Shown in pieces: positions 54,601 through 60,745 of a DNA stretch of 60,745 bases. The DNA is taken from NCBI GenBank assembly GCA_020056965.1, contig JAGVGT010000038.1:1-60745 (forward strand), written 5' to 3'. The position numbers and the translations under genes were made by a program. The notes below the pieces were generated by a model, which worked only from the letters and a program-made list of their open reading frames with translations, made no database searches and was not told the origin of the DNA. Source of the stretch: Deltaproteobacteria bacterium (GTDB taxonomy: Bacteria > Desulfobacterota > Desulfobulbia > Desulfobulbales > JAGXFP01). Each line of letters starts with the position of its first letter. Position 1 is the first letter of the stretch.

Positions 54601-57236
54601 CGGTTGCCCAGCGCCACATTGGTGACCACCTGGCCGGCGGCGGTGTTGACGTTGATGCCGGTCATTTGACCGCCCTTGAGGCTGGTGGTCGCCATATTGG
54701 CGCGGGTCTCGTTGCCCAGCGCCACGTTGGTGACGACCTGACCGGCGGCAGTATTAACATCGATACCGGTCAGCTTGCTGCCGTCCCGCAGGCTGGTGGC
54801 CGCCATATTGGCCTCGGTCTGGTTGCCGAGTCCCACGTTGGTCATGGTCTGCCCGGCGGCGGTGTTGACCACGATACCCGTCACCTTGCTGTCTTGCACA
54901 CTGGTGGCGGCCATGTTGGCGCGGGTTTCATTGCCCAGACCAACGTTGGACACTGTTTGCCCGGCGGCGGTATTGACGTTGATGCCGATCACCTCGCTGC
55001 CCTTGATTTTGCTGGTCGCCATATTGGCCTCGGTCTGGTTGCCGACCGCGACGTTGGTGACGGTCTGACCGGCCGCGGTGTTGACCACGGCGCCGATGAT
55101 CTTGCTGTCCTCAAGCTTGGTGGCGGCCATGTTGGCCTCGGTTTTGATCCCGACGCCGACGTTGGTCATGGTCTGCCCGGCGGCGGTATTAACCAAAGCG
55201 CCGATGGCCTGGGTACCCTTGACCGAGGTAGCCGCCATATTGGCCTCGGCCTCGCTGCCGACCGCCACGTTGGTAACAGTCTTACCGGCCGCCGTATTGA
55301 CCATGGCGCCGATGACCTTGCTGTCGCTGATCTCGGTGGCGGCCATATTGGCGCGGGTCTTGTTGCCGACCGCGACGTTGGTCACCGTATCACCGGCGGC
55401 GGTGTTGACCATGGCGCCGATCACCTGGCTCTTGTTGATCGAGGTCGAGGCCATATTCGCCTCGGTCTGGTTGCCGACCGCGACGTTGCTGAGGTTCTTC
55501 CCGGCGGCGGTATTGACCATCACCCCGGCCAGCTTGCTGTCCTTGACGGAGGTTGCCGCCATATTGGCCTTGGTCTGGTTGCCGACCCCGACGTTGGTCA
55601 AATTATCCCCGGCCGCGGTATTGACCGCGACCCCCAGGACCTGGCTGCCCTGGATCGAGGTGGAGGCCATATTGGCAGCGGTCTCGTTGCCGACCCCGAC
55701 ATTTGTGACGTTCTTGCCCTTGGCGGTATTGACCAGGACCCCGGCGAGACTGCTCTCCTTGACCTCGGAAGAGGCCAGATTAGCCCGGGTCTTATTGCCG
55801 ACCGCGACGTTGGTGACGCTGGTGTCGCCGACCACCGTATTGACCCCGACCCCGATCATCTTGCTGCCTTCGACCTTGGTGGAGGCCAGATTGGCCTCGC
55901 TGTTGACGCCGACCCCGACATTGGTCAAGGCCTTGCTGTCGGCGGTGTTGACGAAGGCCCCGGCCACCTTGCTGTCCTTCTGGTTGGTCGAGGCCAGATT
56001 GGCCTTGGTGCCGACCCCGACCGCAACGTTGGTTTGGGTATCACCCTTGGTGGTGTTGACGGCGGCGCCGACCAGGGTGCTGCCCTTCAGGTTGGTGGAG
56101 GCCTGGTTGGCCTCGGAGTTGATCCCGACGCCGACATTGGTAAGGGTCTTGCCGTCAACGGTATTGACGGCGGCCCCGACCAGATTGCTGCCCTGCATAT
56201 TGGTCGAGGCCAGGTTGGCGCTGGTGCCCATCCCGACCGCCACGTTGGTCACGGTCTCGCCTTTCAGCTTATTCACGGTGGCACCGAGCATCTTGCTGCC
56301 TTCCAGGCCGGTCGAGGCCAGATTGGCCTTAGTGTCGCTGCCGACCGCCACGTTGGTGAGGACTTTACCTTCCAACTTATTGACGGCGGCGCCGAGCATG
56401 GCGCTGTCCTTCAGGTCGGTGGAAGCCAGGTTGGCGCTGGTTTTGTTACCCACCGCCACGTTGGTCTGGGTATCGCCGGTGACGCTGTTGGAAATGGCCC
56501 CGATCACCTGACTGTTGTTCATCTCAGTGGAAGCCAGATTGGCCTTGGCCTCGTTGCCGACCGCCACGTTGGTGATGGTCTTGCCCTTGGCCTTATTGTC
56601 GATCAGCCCGACAAACTTGCTGCCCTTCATGTCGGTGGAGGCCAGGTTGGCCTTGCTCTTGTTACCGACCGCCACATTGGTGAGGTTCTCCCCTTCCAGG
56701 GTACTGGAGACCTTGCCGATCACCTGGCTGCCCGCAATTTCGGTCGAGGCCAGATTCGCCTTGGTTTCGTTGCCGACCGCCACATTGACGATGGTTTTGC
56801 CCTTGGCGCTATTTGAGTTAAGCAGGACGGCCCTACTGTCCTTGATATTGGTGGAGACCGTGTTGGCCTTGGTCTTGTTGCCGACCGCCACATTGACGGC
56901 GTTGTCGCCCTCGAATTTGTTGGTGATATTACCCAGCACCTTGCTGTTTTCCAGGTTGGTCGAAACCAGGTTGGCATCGCTCTTGTTGCCGACCGCCACA
57001 TTGGCCAGATTCTTACCCTTGACCGAGGTGATTATCTTGCCCTCGAACGAGGTGGATTTAACGGACGTCGAGCTGAGGTTGGCCGTGTTGTCCTTGCCCA
57101 CCGCCACGTTGGCGGTCTGTTTGGCATCGATGCTGTTCTGGATGGTGCCTTTGACATTACTTTGGGCCTGGCCCAAGACCGGCACGGCCAGGAAAGCGGC
57201 TACGGCAAAGATTTTTCTTCCGAATGGATGTTTCAT
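51645..57236 (-). CDS. Giant exported repeat protein (50 tandem 35-37-residue repeats)
   Basis: 1863 residues. A signal peptide (MKHPFGRKIFAVAAFLAVPV, cleavage near GQA) and a 16-residue lead precede 50 repeats over residues 42-1831, followed by a 32-residue tail with one decayed unit (NVNVAIGGSI). Each repeat has an NVAVGN core, three variable residues, then AN-x-A, a short variable stretch ending in S or N, and a VNT-x-x-G block. Asparagine, alanine, glycine, valine and threonine dominate; I see no cysteine and only one tryptophan. The regular asparagines fit ladders of a beta-solenoid, perhaps a fibre. I see no autotransporter barrel, LPxTG, PEP-CTERM or membrane anchor. The core recalls YadA head and curli repeats, but the period differs from both. 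A GAGAGGGG ribosome site precedes the ATG. No secretion partner is adjacent. Confidence 0.93.
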   Translation of the reverse strand: MKHPFGRKIFAVAAFLAVPVLGQAQSNVKGTIQNSIDAKQTANVAVGKDNTANLSSTSVKSTSFEGKIITSVKGKNLANVAVGNKSDANLVSTNLENSKVLGNITNKFEGDNAVNVAVGNKTKANTVSTNIKDSRAVLLNSNSAKGKTIVNVAVGNETKANLASTEIAGSQVIGKVSSTLEGENLTNVAVGNKSKANLASTDMKGSKFVGLIDNKAKGKTITNVAVGNEAKANLASTEMNNSQVIGAISNSVTGDTQTNVAVGNKTSANLASTDLKDSAMLGAAVNKLEGKVLTNVAVGSDTKANLASTGLEGSKMLGATVNKLKGETVTNVAVGMGTSANLASTNMQGSNLVGAAVNTVDGKTLTNVGVGINSEANQASTNLKGSTLVGAAVNTTKGDTQTNVAVGVGTKANLASTNQKDSKVAGAFVNTADSKALTNVGVGVNSEANLASTKVEGSKMIGVGVNTVVGDTSVTNVAVGNKTRANLASSEVKESSLAGVLVNTAKGKNVTNVGVGNETAANMASTSIQGSQVLGVAVNTAAGDNLTNVGVGNQTKANMAATSVKDSKLAGVMVNTAAGKNLSNVAVGNQTEANMASTSINKSQVIGAMVNTAAGDTVTNVAVGNKTRANMAATEISDSKVIGAMVNTAAGKTVTNVAVGSEAEANMAATSVKGTQAIGALVNTAAGQTMTNVGVGIKTEANMAATKLEDSKIIGAVVNTAAGQTVTNVAVGNQTEANMATSKIKGSEVIGINVNTAAGQTVSNVGLGNETRANMAATSVQDSKVTGIVVNTAAGQTMTNVGLGNQTEANMAATSLRDGSKLTGIDVNTAAGQVVTNVALGNETRANMATTSLKGGQMTGINVNTAAGQVVTNVALGNRTEANMAATKSENSKMTGINVNTAAGQVVTNVGLGNETTANMAATSLKDGSNLTGINVNTAAGQVVTNVALGNRAEANMAAANLEKSKMTGLNVNTAAGQVVTNVALGNETTANMAATNLKNNSNLTGLAVNTAGGQVVTNVALGNRTEANMAAINQESSKMTGLAVNTAGGQVVTNVALGNKATANMSTANLKGGSNLVGATINTSGGQVVTNVALGNETQANMASTNLKGSNLTGAAINTAGGWIMTNVGVGNQTNASMAVTEMQNSKLTGATLNTAAGAVITNVGVGNQVNARQAVTNMQDSTLTGAAINTAAGAAVTNVGVGNRVEANMATANLKGSKLTGATINTAGGGNVINVGVGNEGKANLAATTMENSNVKGAVINTVLAEAQNIAVGNRAEANMAASKMTGSNVTGALVNTVVGAATNIAVGNQVEANMASTKMSNSNLTGAIVNTSGGGAANIAVGNRAEANQAAAKMDNSTLKGAAVNTVAGAAANIAVGNQVEANQAYLKMNNSNLTGAAVNTVAGAAANIAVGNRAEANQAAVKLDNSNLKGAVVNTVAGAAANIGVGNQVEANQAALKMSNSNLTGTVVNTVAGAAANIAVGNRAEANQATVKMANSNLKGTVVNTVAGAAANIAVGNRAEANQAAIKMSNSNFSGTNVNTVAGAAANIAVGNRAEANQAAVKMDNSNLTGTVVNTVAGAAANIAVGNQVEANQAALQMSGSNYSGTNVNTVAGAAANIAVGNRAEANQAAAKLSGSKVSGSMVNTVAGAAANIAVGNQVEANQATVKVSNSNVAGNMRNTVAGAAANIAVGNRAEANQAATIVKNSNVRGNITNTVGGAAANIAVGNKSEANMGSAKITNSQVSGNISNTVAGGAANIAVGNRTTANMGSVVVENSTVRGNISTKVKGAAAVNVAVGSGAEANSGAVVIKNGSNVGGNIMVTSGKGITVNDVDSPLSFGQNVNVAIGGSISNKNSVIMK
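51744..57113 (-). repeat. Tandem repeat array, about 108-base then 105-base units
   Basis: Fifty coding repeats in the giant gene. In reading direction, repeats 1-34 (57113-53430) are mostly 36 residues, with 37 in repeats 12, 22, 25, 27 and 29. From repeat 35 (base 53429) they are 35 residues. Late repeats share nearly identical DNA over 40 or more bases, e.g. around 52560-52615 and 52665-52720, so duplication there is recent, while the first repeats differ most. Confidence 0.93.
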
Positions 57237-57714
57237 TTTCCCCTCTCTCTTTTTTCTGAATAGCCTTAATTACCGGCAATGATTTTCTTTAGCATTTGTC
57301 TACCTGAAGAGATCAACCGAATCCCCACCTTGATTACCAGAATCGCCCCCCGCACACAATGGCAATGGCGTCATCGGCTTGATATTTTGCGATGCTGATA
57401 TCGCCATGCCCTCTCCGCCGCCCTTTGCGCCCGATACCGCCGAAATTATCGCCGCGCTGGTCGTGTGTTCTCTGCTGTATTGATACTTCAAGTATGCCTG
57501 ATTAACGAGTCACTGAGACAGTGGTAGCTCGGTGTAAATTTGCGACCAGGAAGTGGCCAGGAGTGAGGCCGAAGCGATGCCGGTGGTGAATGAGGCATCG
57601 AGGCGTAGGCGGGCGGCGCTGGAGCAGATACGGGCGCCATGGGCGTCGCAAACTTCACTAACTAGTGCCCCGAATGGCGCTAGTTTAAGGGCTCTGGGGC
57701 TGAGTAATACCCAA

Positions 57715-57816
57715 CGTTCTCACGCTCCTGCGTGGGAACGGGATCCGGTGACGCTCCCGCGTCACCAAAGGACGCTGGAGCGTCCAAGGCTGCGTTCCCA
57801 TGGAGACGTGGGAACG
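57715..57816. repeat. Cluster of four hairpins (dispersed intergenic repeat)
   Basis: Four palindromes follow each other: 57715-57740 (CGTTCTCACGC with GCGTGGGAACG, one mismatch), 57747-57766 (GGTGACGC with GCGTCACC), 57770-57785 (GGACGCT with AGCGTCC) and 57793-57816 (CGTTCCCA with TGGGAACG). The outer two share the sequence GTGGGAACG. This composite resembles dispersed extragenic repeats I know from several proteobacteria. Confidence 0.8.
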
Positions 57817-57840
57817 ATAGTAGAATGGCGCTAGCGTAGC

Positions 57841-57941
57841 TGCGTAGGTCGGGTTAGCGCAGCGTAACCCGACGTTTTTGATATTCGTCCCGCTTTGGCA
57901 ATGTCGGGTTACGCGATAAAACTGCTAACCCGACCTACGCA
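57841..57941. repeat. Nested inverted repeat element of 101 bases
   Basis: Perfect outer arms of 18 bases (57841-57858, TGCGTAGGTCGGGTTAGC, and 57924-57941) and perfect inner arms of 12 bases (57862-57873, GCGTAACCCGAC, and 57903-57914) are symmetric about one centre. Each arm also contains a GTCGGGTTA core. This is a typical dispersed intergenic palindrome, ending eight bases before the stop of the next gene. Confidence 0.88.
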
Positions 57942-57948
57942 ACTCAAT

Positions 57949-58788
57949 CTATTTCGCTCCGTCTGATATTCCAAGCAACCACGGCTCAAGGCGCTGGCCA
58001 AAGGCCACGCTGGCTTCAAAAACCTGCCCCGCATCAGGCTGACCAGTTGCCCTGAGCTCAAATATCGAGCGAAGTTCGTGGGGCACGTTGATGGTGTCGA
58101 TACTGAGGCTTTCGATTTGACCCGCGCTCATGCCCTGCCTACCACCCATGGAGCGAGGTCGCACCTGGGCGTGCACAATGGCATAACGGCTGCGATCCGG
58201 ATATTTTGCGCGCAGCTCAGTTTGGTCCAGGCCGGCATCAATGGCGAAGAGCCGGCTGCTCTCCTGCTCTTCGCGCCTTAAATCATCCTGTAGTTGCTTG
58301 GCTTTGCGCTGTAACTCTTCGGTGTCGGGCTGAGCCGCCAACCTGGTGTTTACTTCTACGGCATCTTGGCGGGTGCGCTCTAAGACCTGCTGGTAAGCCG
58401 CGCCGTCCTGTTCCAACACCAGCAGTACCTCCTTGCCGGGTTGCCACTCCGTCCACTGCTGTTTATCCTGCCCGCCCCGGGCTGGGCTGCTCTCGAAGCC
58501 GAGACTGGCCATCTTGGCCTGGTCGAGCCAATCCGGCGCGCCGCTGTAAGAGGAGTGATTCCGGCCTTTTTCAACCCCGGCAACCCGCCAAACCAGGCTC
58601 AAGGAGATGCCGCTATTCTCCCGGTTTATTTCCCGAAAGGGCGGATGTAATTCACGTTGGCTCAGCTTGAGGGTGCTCTCCGGGGCGCCGGAGCGGTTCA
58701 GGGCGACTCCCAGCAGCGCCACGCCATTGATAATCAGGATCATGGCCAGGCCGCTGAGCAGCGTATGTCGTCTCGACCAGTTCTTCAT
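57949..58788 (-). CDS. DUF4824 family protein
   Basis: 279 residues. One N-terminal membrane segment (HTLLSGLAMILIINGVALLGVALNRSG) is followed by a periplasmic domain with the family-type RLSERELxxP-like stretch (LKLSQRELHPPFREINRENSG) and later a helical, charged part (TEELQRKAKQLQDDLRREEQ). The function is unknown. GGAGG before the ATG at 58788 supports the start; the frame extends upstream only by overlapping the next gene. Its ATG overlaps the stop of the DUF2157 gene, so the two are coupled. Confidence 0.8.
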   Translation of the reverse strand: MKNWSRRHTLLSGLAMILIINGVALLGVALNRSGAPESTLKLSQRELHPPFREINRENSGISLSLVWRVAGVEKGRNHSSYSGAPDWLDQAKMASLGFESSPARGGQDKQQWTEWQPGKEVLLVLEQDGAAYQQVLERTRQDAVEVNTRLAAQPDTEELQRKAKQLQDDLRREEQESSRLFAIDAGLDQTELRAKYPDRSRYAIVHAQVRPRSMGGRQGMSAGQIESLSIDTINVPHELRSIFELRATGQPDAGQVFEASVAFGQRLEPWLLGISDGAK

Positions 58789-59855
58789 GCCTCCTCCCGC
58801 GCCGATGCCGCCTGCCGCAACCGCTTGATGACGAAGAGGAACAGCACCGCAGTGAGTCCCACCACCAGGAAGAAGAGATATTTCGGAAAGAACTCCCACC
58901 ACCAGTCGTAAAACTTGGTGTAGAGAAAGATGACAAAGAAGGTGACGCCGGTATTCACCACTTCCGGCCATCCCTGCCGCAAGCCCGCCCAGGCCAACAT
59001 TGCGCTGATCAAGAAACCGGCGATCTGGTAAAAGTGCTCCACCGTGTTGGCGGGCCAAGTCAGATAACTGATTCGCCCCCAGTTGGACAGGATCAGTACC
59101 GGCAGCAGCAGGGACAAAATTGCGAAGACCCGGTAGATCGGCGCAAAGTCCTCTCGGCTTCGATGATTCACCAGTTGCGGCAGGAAGAACAGCAGCACCG
59201 ATACCGGAAAGAAATTTTCCGGCCGTTCGCCAAAATGGATCCAGTACATGCCGCTCCAGGTGCCGAACCGCGCCGCAGTGTAGGCGATGATGCAGATGAT
59301 GCCCGCCGCCAGCAGCAGGCGCAGGTCGCAGGCATAGGCCAACAGCAAGGCCAATGCCGCCCAGGCCAGCAGCGCCTGGTCGGAAGGGGTGATGTTGAAT
59401 ATCTGCCCCAGCATCACCAGGTTGAGTACGAAACAGGCAAAGGCGACCATCGCCGCAAGCTTGGTGAAATAGCCGGTCGCATCCCGACCCTGAATCCATA
59501 CCGTGGCTGCGAACATACCCAGCGGTGCGCCGATCAGGATGATCACCTGCGCGGTTTCGCTAAATCGCCCCCAGAATTGGTAAAACAGGAAGAACACGCT
59601 GGCCGCCAGCGCCAGCGCGCCCAGGAACGAGGCGATCCGCATGCCCCAGGACAGCTGTTTGGAATGCAGGTCGCGGTCGATATCGTACGACTGCGCAAAG
59701 TCGGTCAGCAGACCATCGTGATAATGGTGCACGGCAGCGCGCTGCTCATCCGCAAGCCTCAGCACCCCGGCGGTTTCCAGGCAAGCCAGCTCCTTGCGGA
59801 AAATCCGGATCTCATCCGCCCGCTGTTGCGCCTCTGTGCGAGAAGTATGCCTCAT
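58785..59855 (-). CDS. DUF2157 family multi-pass membrane protein
   Basis: 356 residues. A cytoplasmic N-terminal part (LETAGVLRLADEQRAAVHHYH) is typical for DUF2157, followed by about ten hydrophobic segments from residue 72 on (SFLGALALAASVFFLFYQFWG and others) and a basic end. The role is unknown. It is paired with a DUF4824 gene by a four-base overlap, an arrangement I have the impression is recurrent, so the two likely form one membrane complex. Repeat elements lie on both sides of the pair. Confidence 0.85.
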   Translation of the reverse strand: MRHTSRTEAQQRADEIRIFRKELACLETAGVLRLADEQRAAVHHYHDGLLTDFAQSYDIDRDLHSKQLSWGMRIASFLGALALAASVFFLFYQFWGRFSETAQVIILIGAPLGMFAATVWIQGRDATGYFTKLAAMVAFACFVLNLVMLGQIFNITPSDQALLAWAALALLLAYACDLRLLLAAGIICIIAYTAARFGTWSGMYWIHFGERPENFFPVSVLLFFLPQLVNHRSREDFAPIYRVFAILSLLLPVLILSNWGRISYLTWPANTVEHFYQIAGFLISAMLAWAGLRQGWPEVVNTGVTFFVIFLYTKFYDWWWEFFPKYLFFLVVGLTAVLFLFVIKRLRQAASAREEA

Positions 59856-59940
59856 CGCCCGCCATCTCCCTCGGTCTTAAAATTTCCCTATCGTCTGGAA
59901 ACCATCTACAGAGTTCAACACCTTCACTTACGGCTTGGCT

Positions 59941-60002
59941 GACAAAACGCGAGTTTTGTCAATAATAAAGATTTGACCCCCATATCCCCATATCCCCATA
60001 TC
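59941..60002. repeat. Short hairpin and 8-base tandem repeat
   Basis: A perfect hairpin GACAAAAC-GCGA-GTTTTGTC (59941-59960) is followed by three direct copies of CCCCATAT (about 59977-60002). No gene is in this 165-base gap. The tandem copies could vary in number by slippage. Confidence 0.75.
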
Positions 60003-60020
60003 CACTACGAACTTCCGGAC

Positions 60021-60290
60021 TCATATAGCGCCATAATAAAGAGCCAAGAGAAACCCGAGGGGAAAACACAACACGATAAACCAAAAATATATATTCACCC
60101 CTCTGATGTATCCTTTTGCTAATTTTACGGCGATTTCACCCTCAACGTGAAAAAGGCTATACACCCCCGTCGAGAGTTTTTTCTTCTCTATAGCCGTATC
60201 TGCGGTACGACAGATGCCTTTTTTGAGTAAATATGCGGAAAATACCGCTATTAAATAAATGGCCATGAATTTCATCCTTGTTTCAGACAT
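60021..60290 (-). CDS. Small membrane protein of unknown function, AT-richer than surroundings
   Basis: 89 residues. Membrane segments at about 6-20 and 65-86 (FMAIYLIAVFSAYLL; IYFWFIVLCFPLGFLLALYY) enclose a charged loop. I do not recognise it. The ATG at 60290 is chosen for GGGAG at a good distance; the frame is open to 60449 but that part has a different composition and no ribosome site. Its base composition is more AT-rich than the flanking genes, which hints at recent arrival. Confidence 0.6.
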   Translation of the reverse strand: MSETRMKFMAIYLIAVFSAYLLKKGICRTADTAIEKKKLSTGVYSLFHVEGEIAVKLAKGYIRGVNIYFWFIVLCFPLGFLLALYYGAI

Positions 60291-60519
60291 AAGCGCTCCC
60301 AGAGATAATATTCCGTTTCGCCTCTTGAGCGGTTTCTGCTCAACATCCAGTCGCCTGGCTTTTTTGCCACTAATCTTTTTGGACGTGCACAAAGTCAGAT
60401 TACGGAAACTACAAAGTTGCGTCAGGCCTGTCAAATATTGCTTTTTCATGGGGCGATTATTTCGGTAATCGGCAGGGATAGTCGCGCAGGAACGATATCC
60501 CTGAGGGACGGAGGGGGTT

Positions 60520-60745
60520 TCAAAAACCGAATTCCACGGGACACCTGACCTTGCAGCCCGCCTTGTTTTTGAAGATCAGATAGCCGTTCTCTAACCCGTA
60601 CAGGAAAAGGTCGCGGGTGATTTCCACGTCTTTCCGGCAGTAGTCAATGATCAGGTCGAGCCGCCCTTCCTTGTACCACTGCAAGGCTTGCAGGCCGTCG
60701 GCGCTCTTCTTGATCCCCAGGGTCTGCTCGGTCAGATGGTCGAGG
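60520..60745 (-). CDS. C-terminal end of a 3'-5' exonuclease (RNase H-like fold) protein, 5' part outside window
   Basis: 74 residues are readable from the window edge to a TGA at 60520-60522. The block DLIIDYCRKDVEITRDLFLYG contains YCRKDV, the ExoIII-type motif of DnaQ-fold exonucleases, and the end KNKAGCKVRCPVEF is the usual close of the RNase H-like domain in helicase-associated proteins. The full protein may be a helicase with this domain or a stand-alone nuclease; the missing part decides. Confidence 0.7.
   Translation of the reverse strand, partial: LDHLTEQTLGIKKSADGLQALQWYKEGRLDLIIDYCRKDVEITRDLFLYGLENGYLIFKNKAGCKVRCPVEFGF

Larger units (their letters stand above)
57237..57948. other. 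Large intergenic region with two palindromic repeat groups
   Basis: 712 bases upstream of the giant repeat gene. Its left part (57237-57500) should hold the promoter of that gene; I cannot fix it. The part around 57560-57690 shows nothing I recognise. From 57715 on it is filled with hairpins described separately. Short frames here have no recognisable product. Confidence 0.5.

Noticed and set aside
51736..54669. Several long rightward open frames opposite the repeat array
   Set aside because: Same antisense effect as above; their periodic product is the complement of the true repeat.
54411..56816. An 801-codon open frame on the strand opposite the giant repeat gene
   Set aside because: It mirrors the repeat array codon by codon and has no signal, domain or ribosome site. 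The GC-rich repeat simply lacks stops on the other strand.
51744..57113. Tandem array considered as a CRISPR or satellite DNA
   Set aside because: Units of 105-111 bases have no spacer and stay in one reading frame with a signal peptide at the start, so they are coding repeats.
57949..59499. Longer 516-codon version of the DUF4824 gene
   Set aside because: The upstream part is the wrong frame of the DUF2157 gene; the ATG at 58788 has a strong ribosome site and overlaps the stop of that gene.

Overview
The window looks like a chromosomal segment of a GC-rich, Gram-negative, anaerobic bacterium, most likely a member of the Desulfobacterota (delta-proteobacterial type). The reasons are periplasmic multiheme c-type cytochromes built from triheme c7-like units, a CooC-type nickel ATPase, a heme-motif sensor kinase, many two-component and PilZ genes, FolE2-type GTP cyclohydrolase and a TolC-family outer membrane protein. 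The order is inferred from gene content only and is not certain. I see no rRNA, tRNA, CRISPR array, prophage or intact insertion sequence.

Layout. 1-1191: 3'-truncated U32 peptidase-like gene. 1736-5813: three overlapping genes encoding two solute-binding proteins and a hybrid histidine kinase whose periplasmic domain has a CxxCH motif. 5930-10607: minus-strand run of rhomboid protease, histidine kinase, pyrR, purN, a stand-alone IMP cyclohydrolase and hslR, with a REP-like palindrome in the run. 10669-11451: folE2. 11424-19154: minus-strand signalling cluster of a receiver-GGDEF protein, a double-receiver protein and three kinases with closely related transmitter modules. 19598-25317: small cytochrome, srkA, a lipoprotein plus diheme lipoprotein pair, yceH and two PilZ proteins. 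25595-34374: SprT/DUF2786 protein, a kinase/LuxR regulator pair, TVP38 membrane protein, cupin, a third PilZ protein, TPR protein and TolC-like protein. 34682-40004: leuB, a Fur-FeoA fusion, a NamZ-like muramidase, a CooC-like ATPase, a small unknown protein and a DUF166 protein. 40171-45250: murA, prmC, prfA, rpmE, rho, a housekeeping block. 45813-49609: SUMF-domain protein, then a minus-strand operon of two tandem hexaheme cytochromes with a small exported protein, and an FKBP isomerase. 50256-51548: a fused SpmA-SpmB membrane protein.

The most striking object is at 51645-57236: one exported protein of 1863 residues made almost entirely of 50 tandem 35-37-residue repeats, each with an NVAVGN-x3-AN core, and no recognisable anchor or autotransporter domain. 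It looks like a very long solenoid or fibre-forming surface protein. It switches from 36/37-residue to 35-residue repeats about two thirds along, and shows two-repeat (about 70 residue) super-units that suggest growth by unequal recombination. Downstream of it in coordinate order (57715-57941) are clusters of palindromic intergenic repeats, then a DUF4824/DUF2157 pair, a small AT-richer membrane protein and the end of an exonuclease-like gene.

Themes: c-di-GMP signalling (one GGDEF enzyme, three PilZ receptors), extracytoplasmic electron transfer (two hexaheme proteins, one monoheme, one diheme lipoprotein, one heme-motif sensor), metal handling (Fur-FeoA, CooC, DUF166) and several families of dispersed intergenic palindromes.
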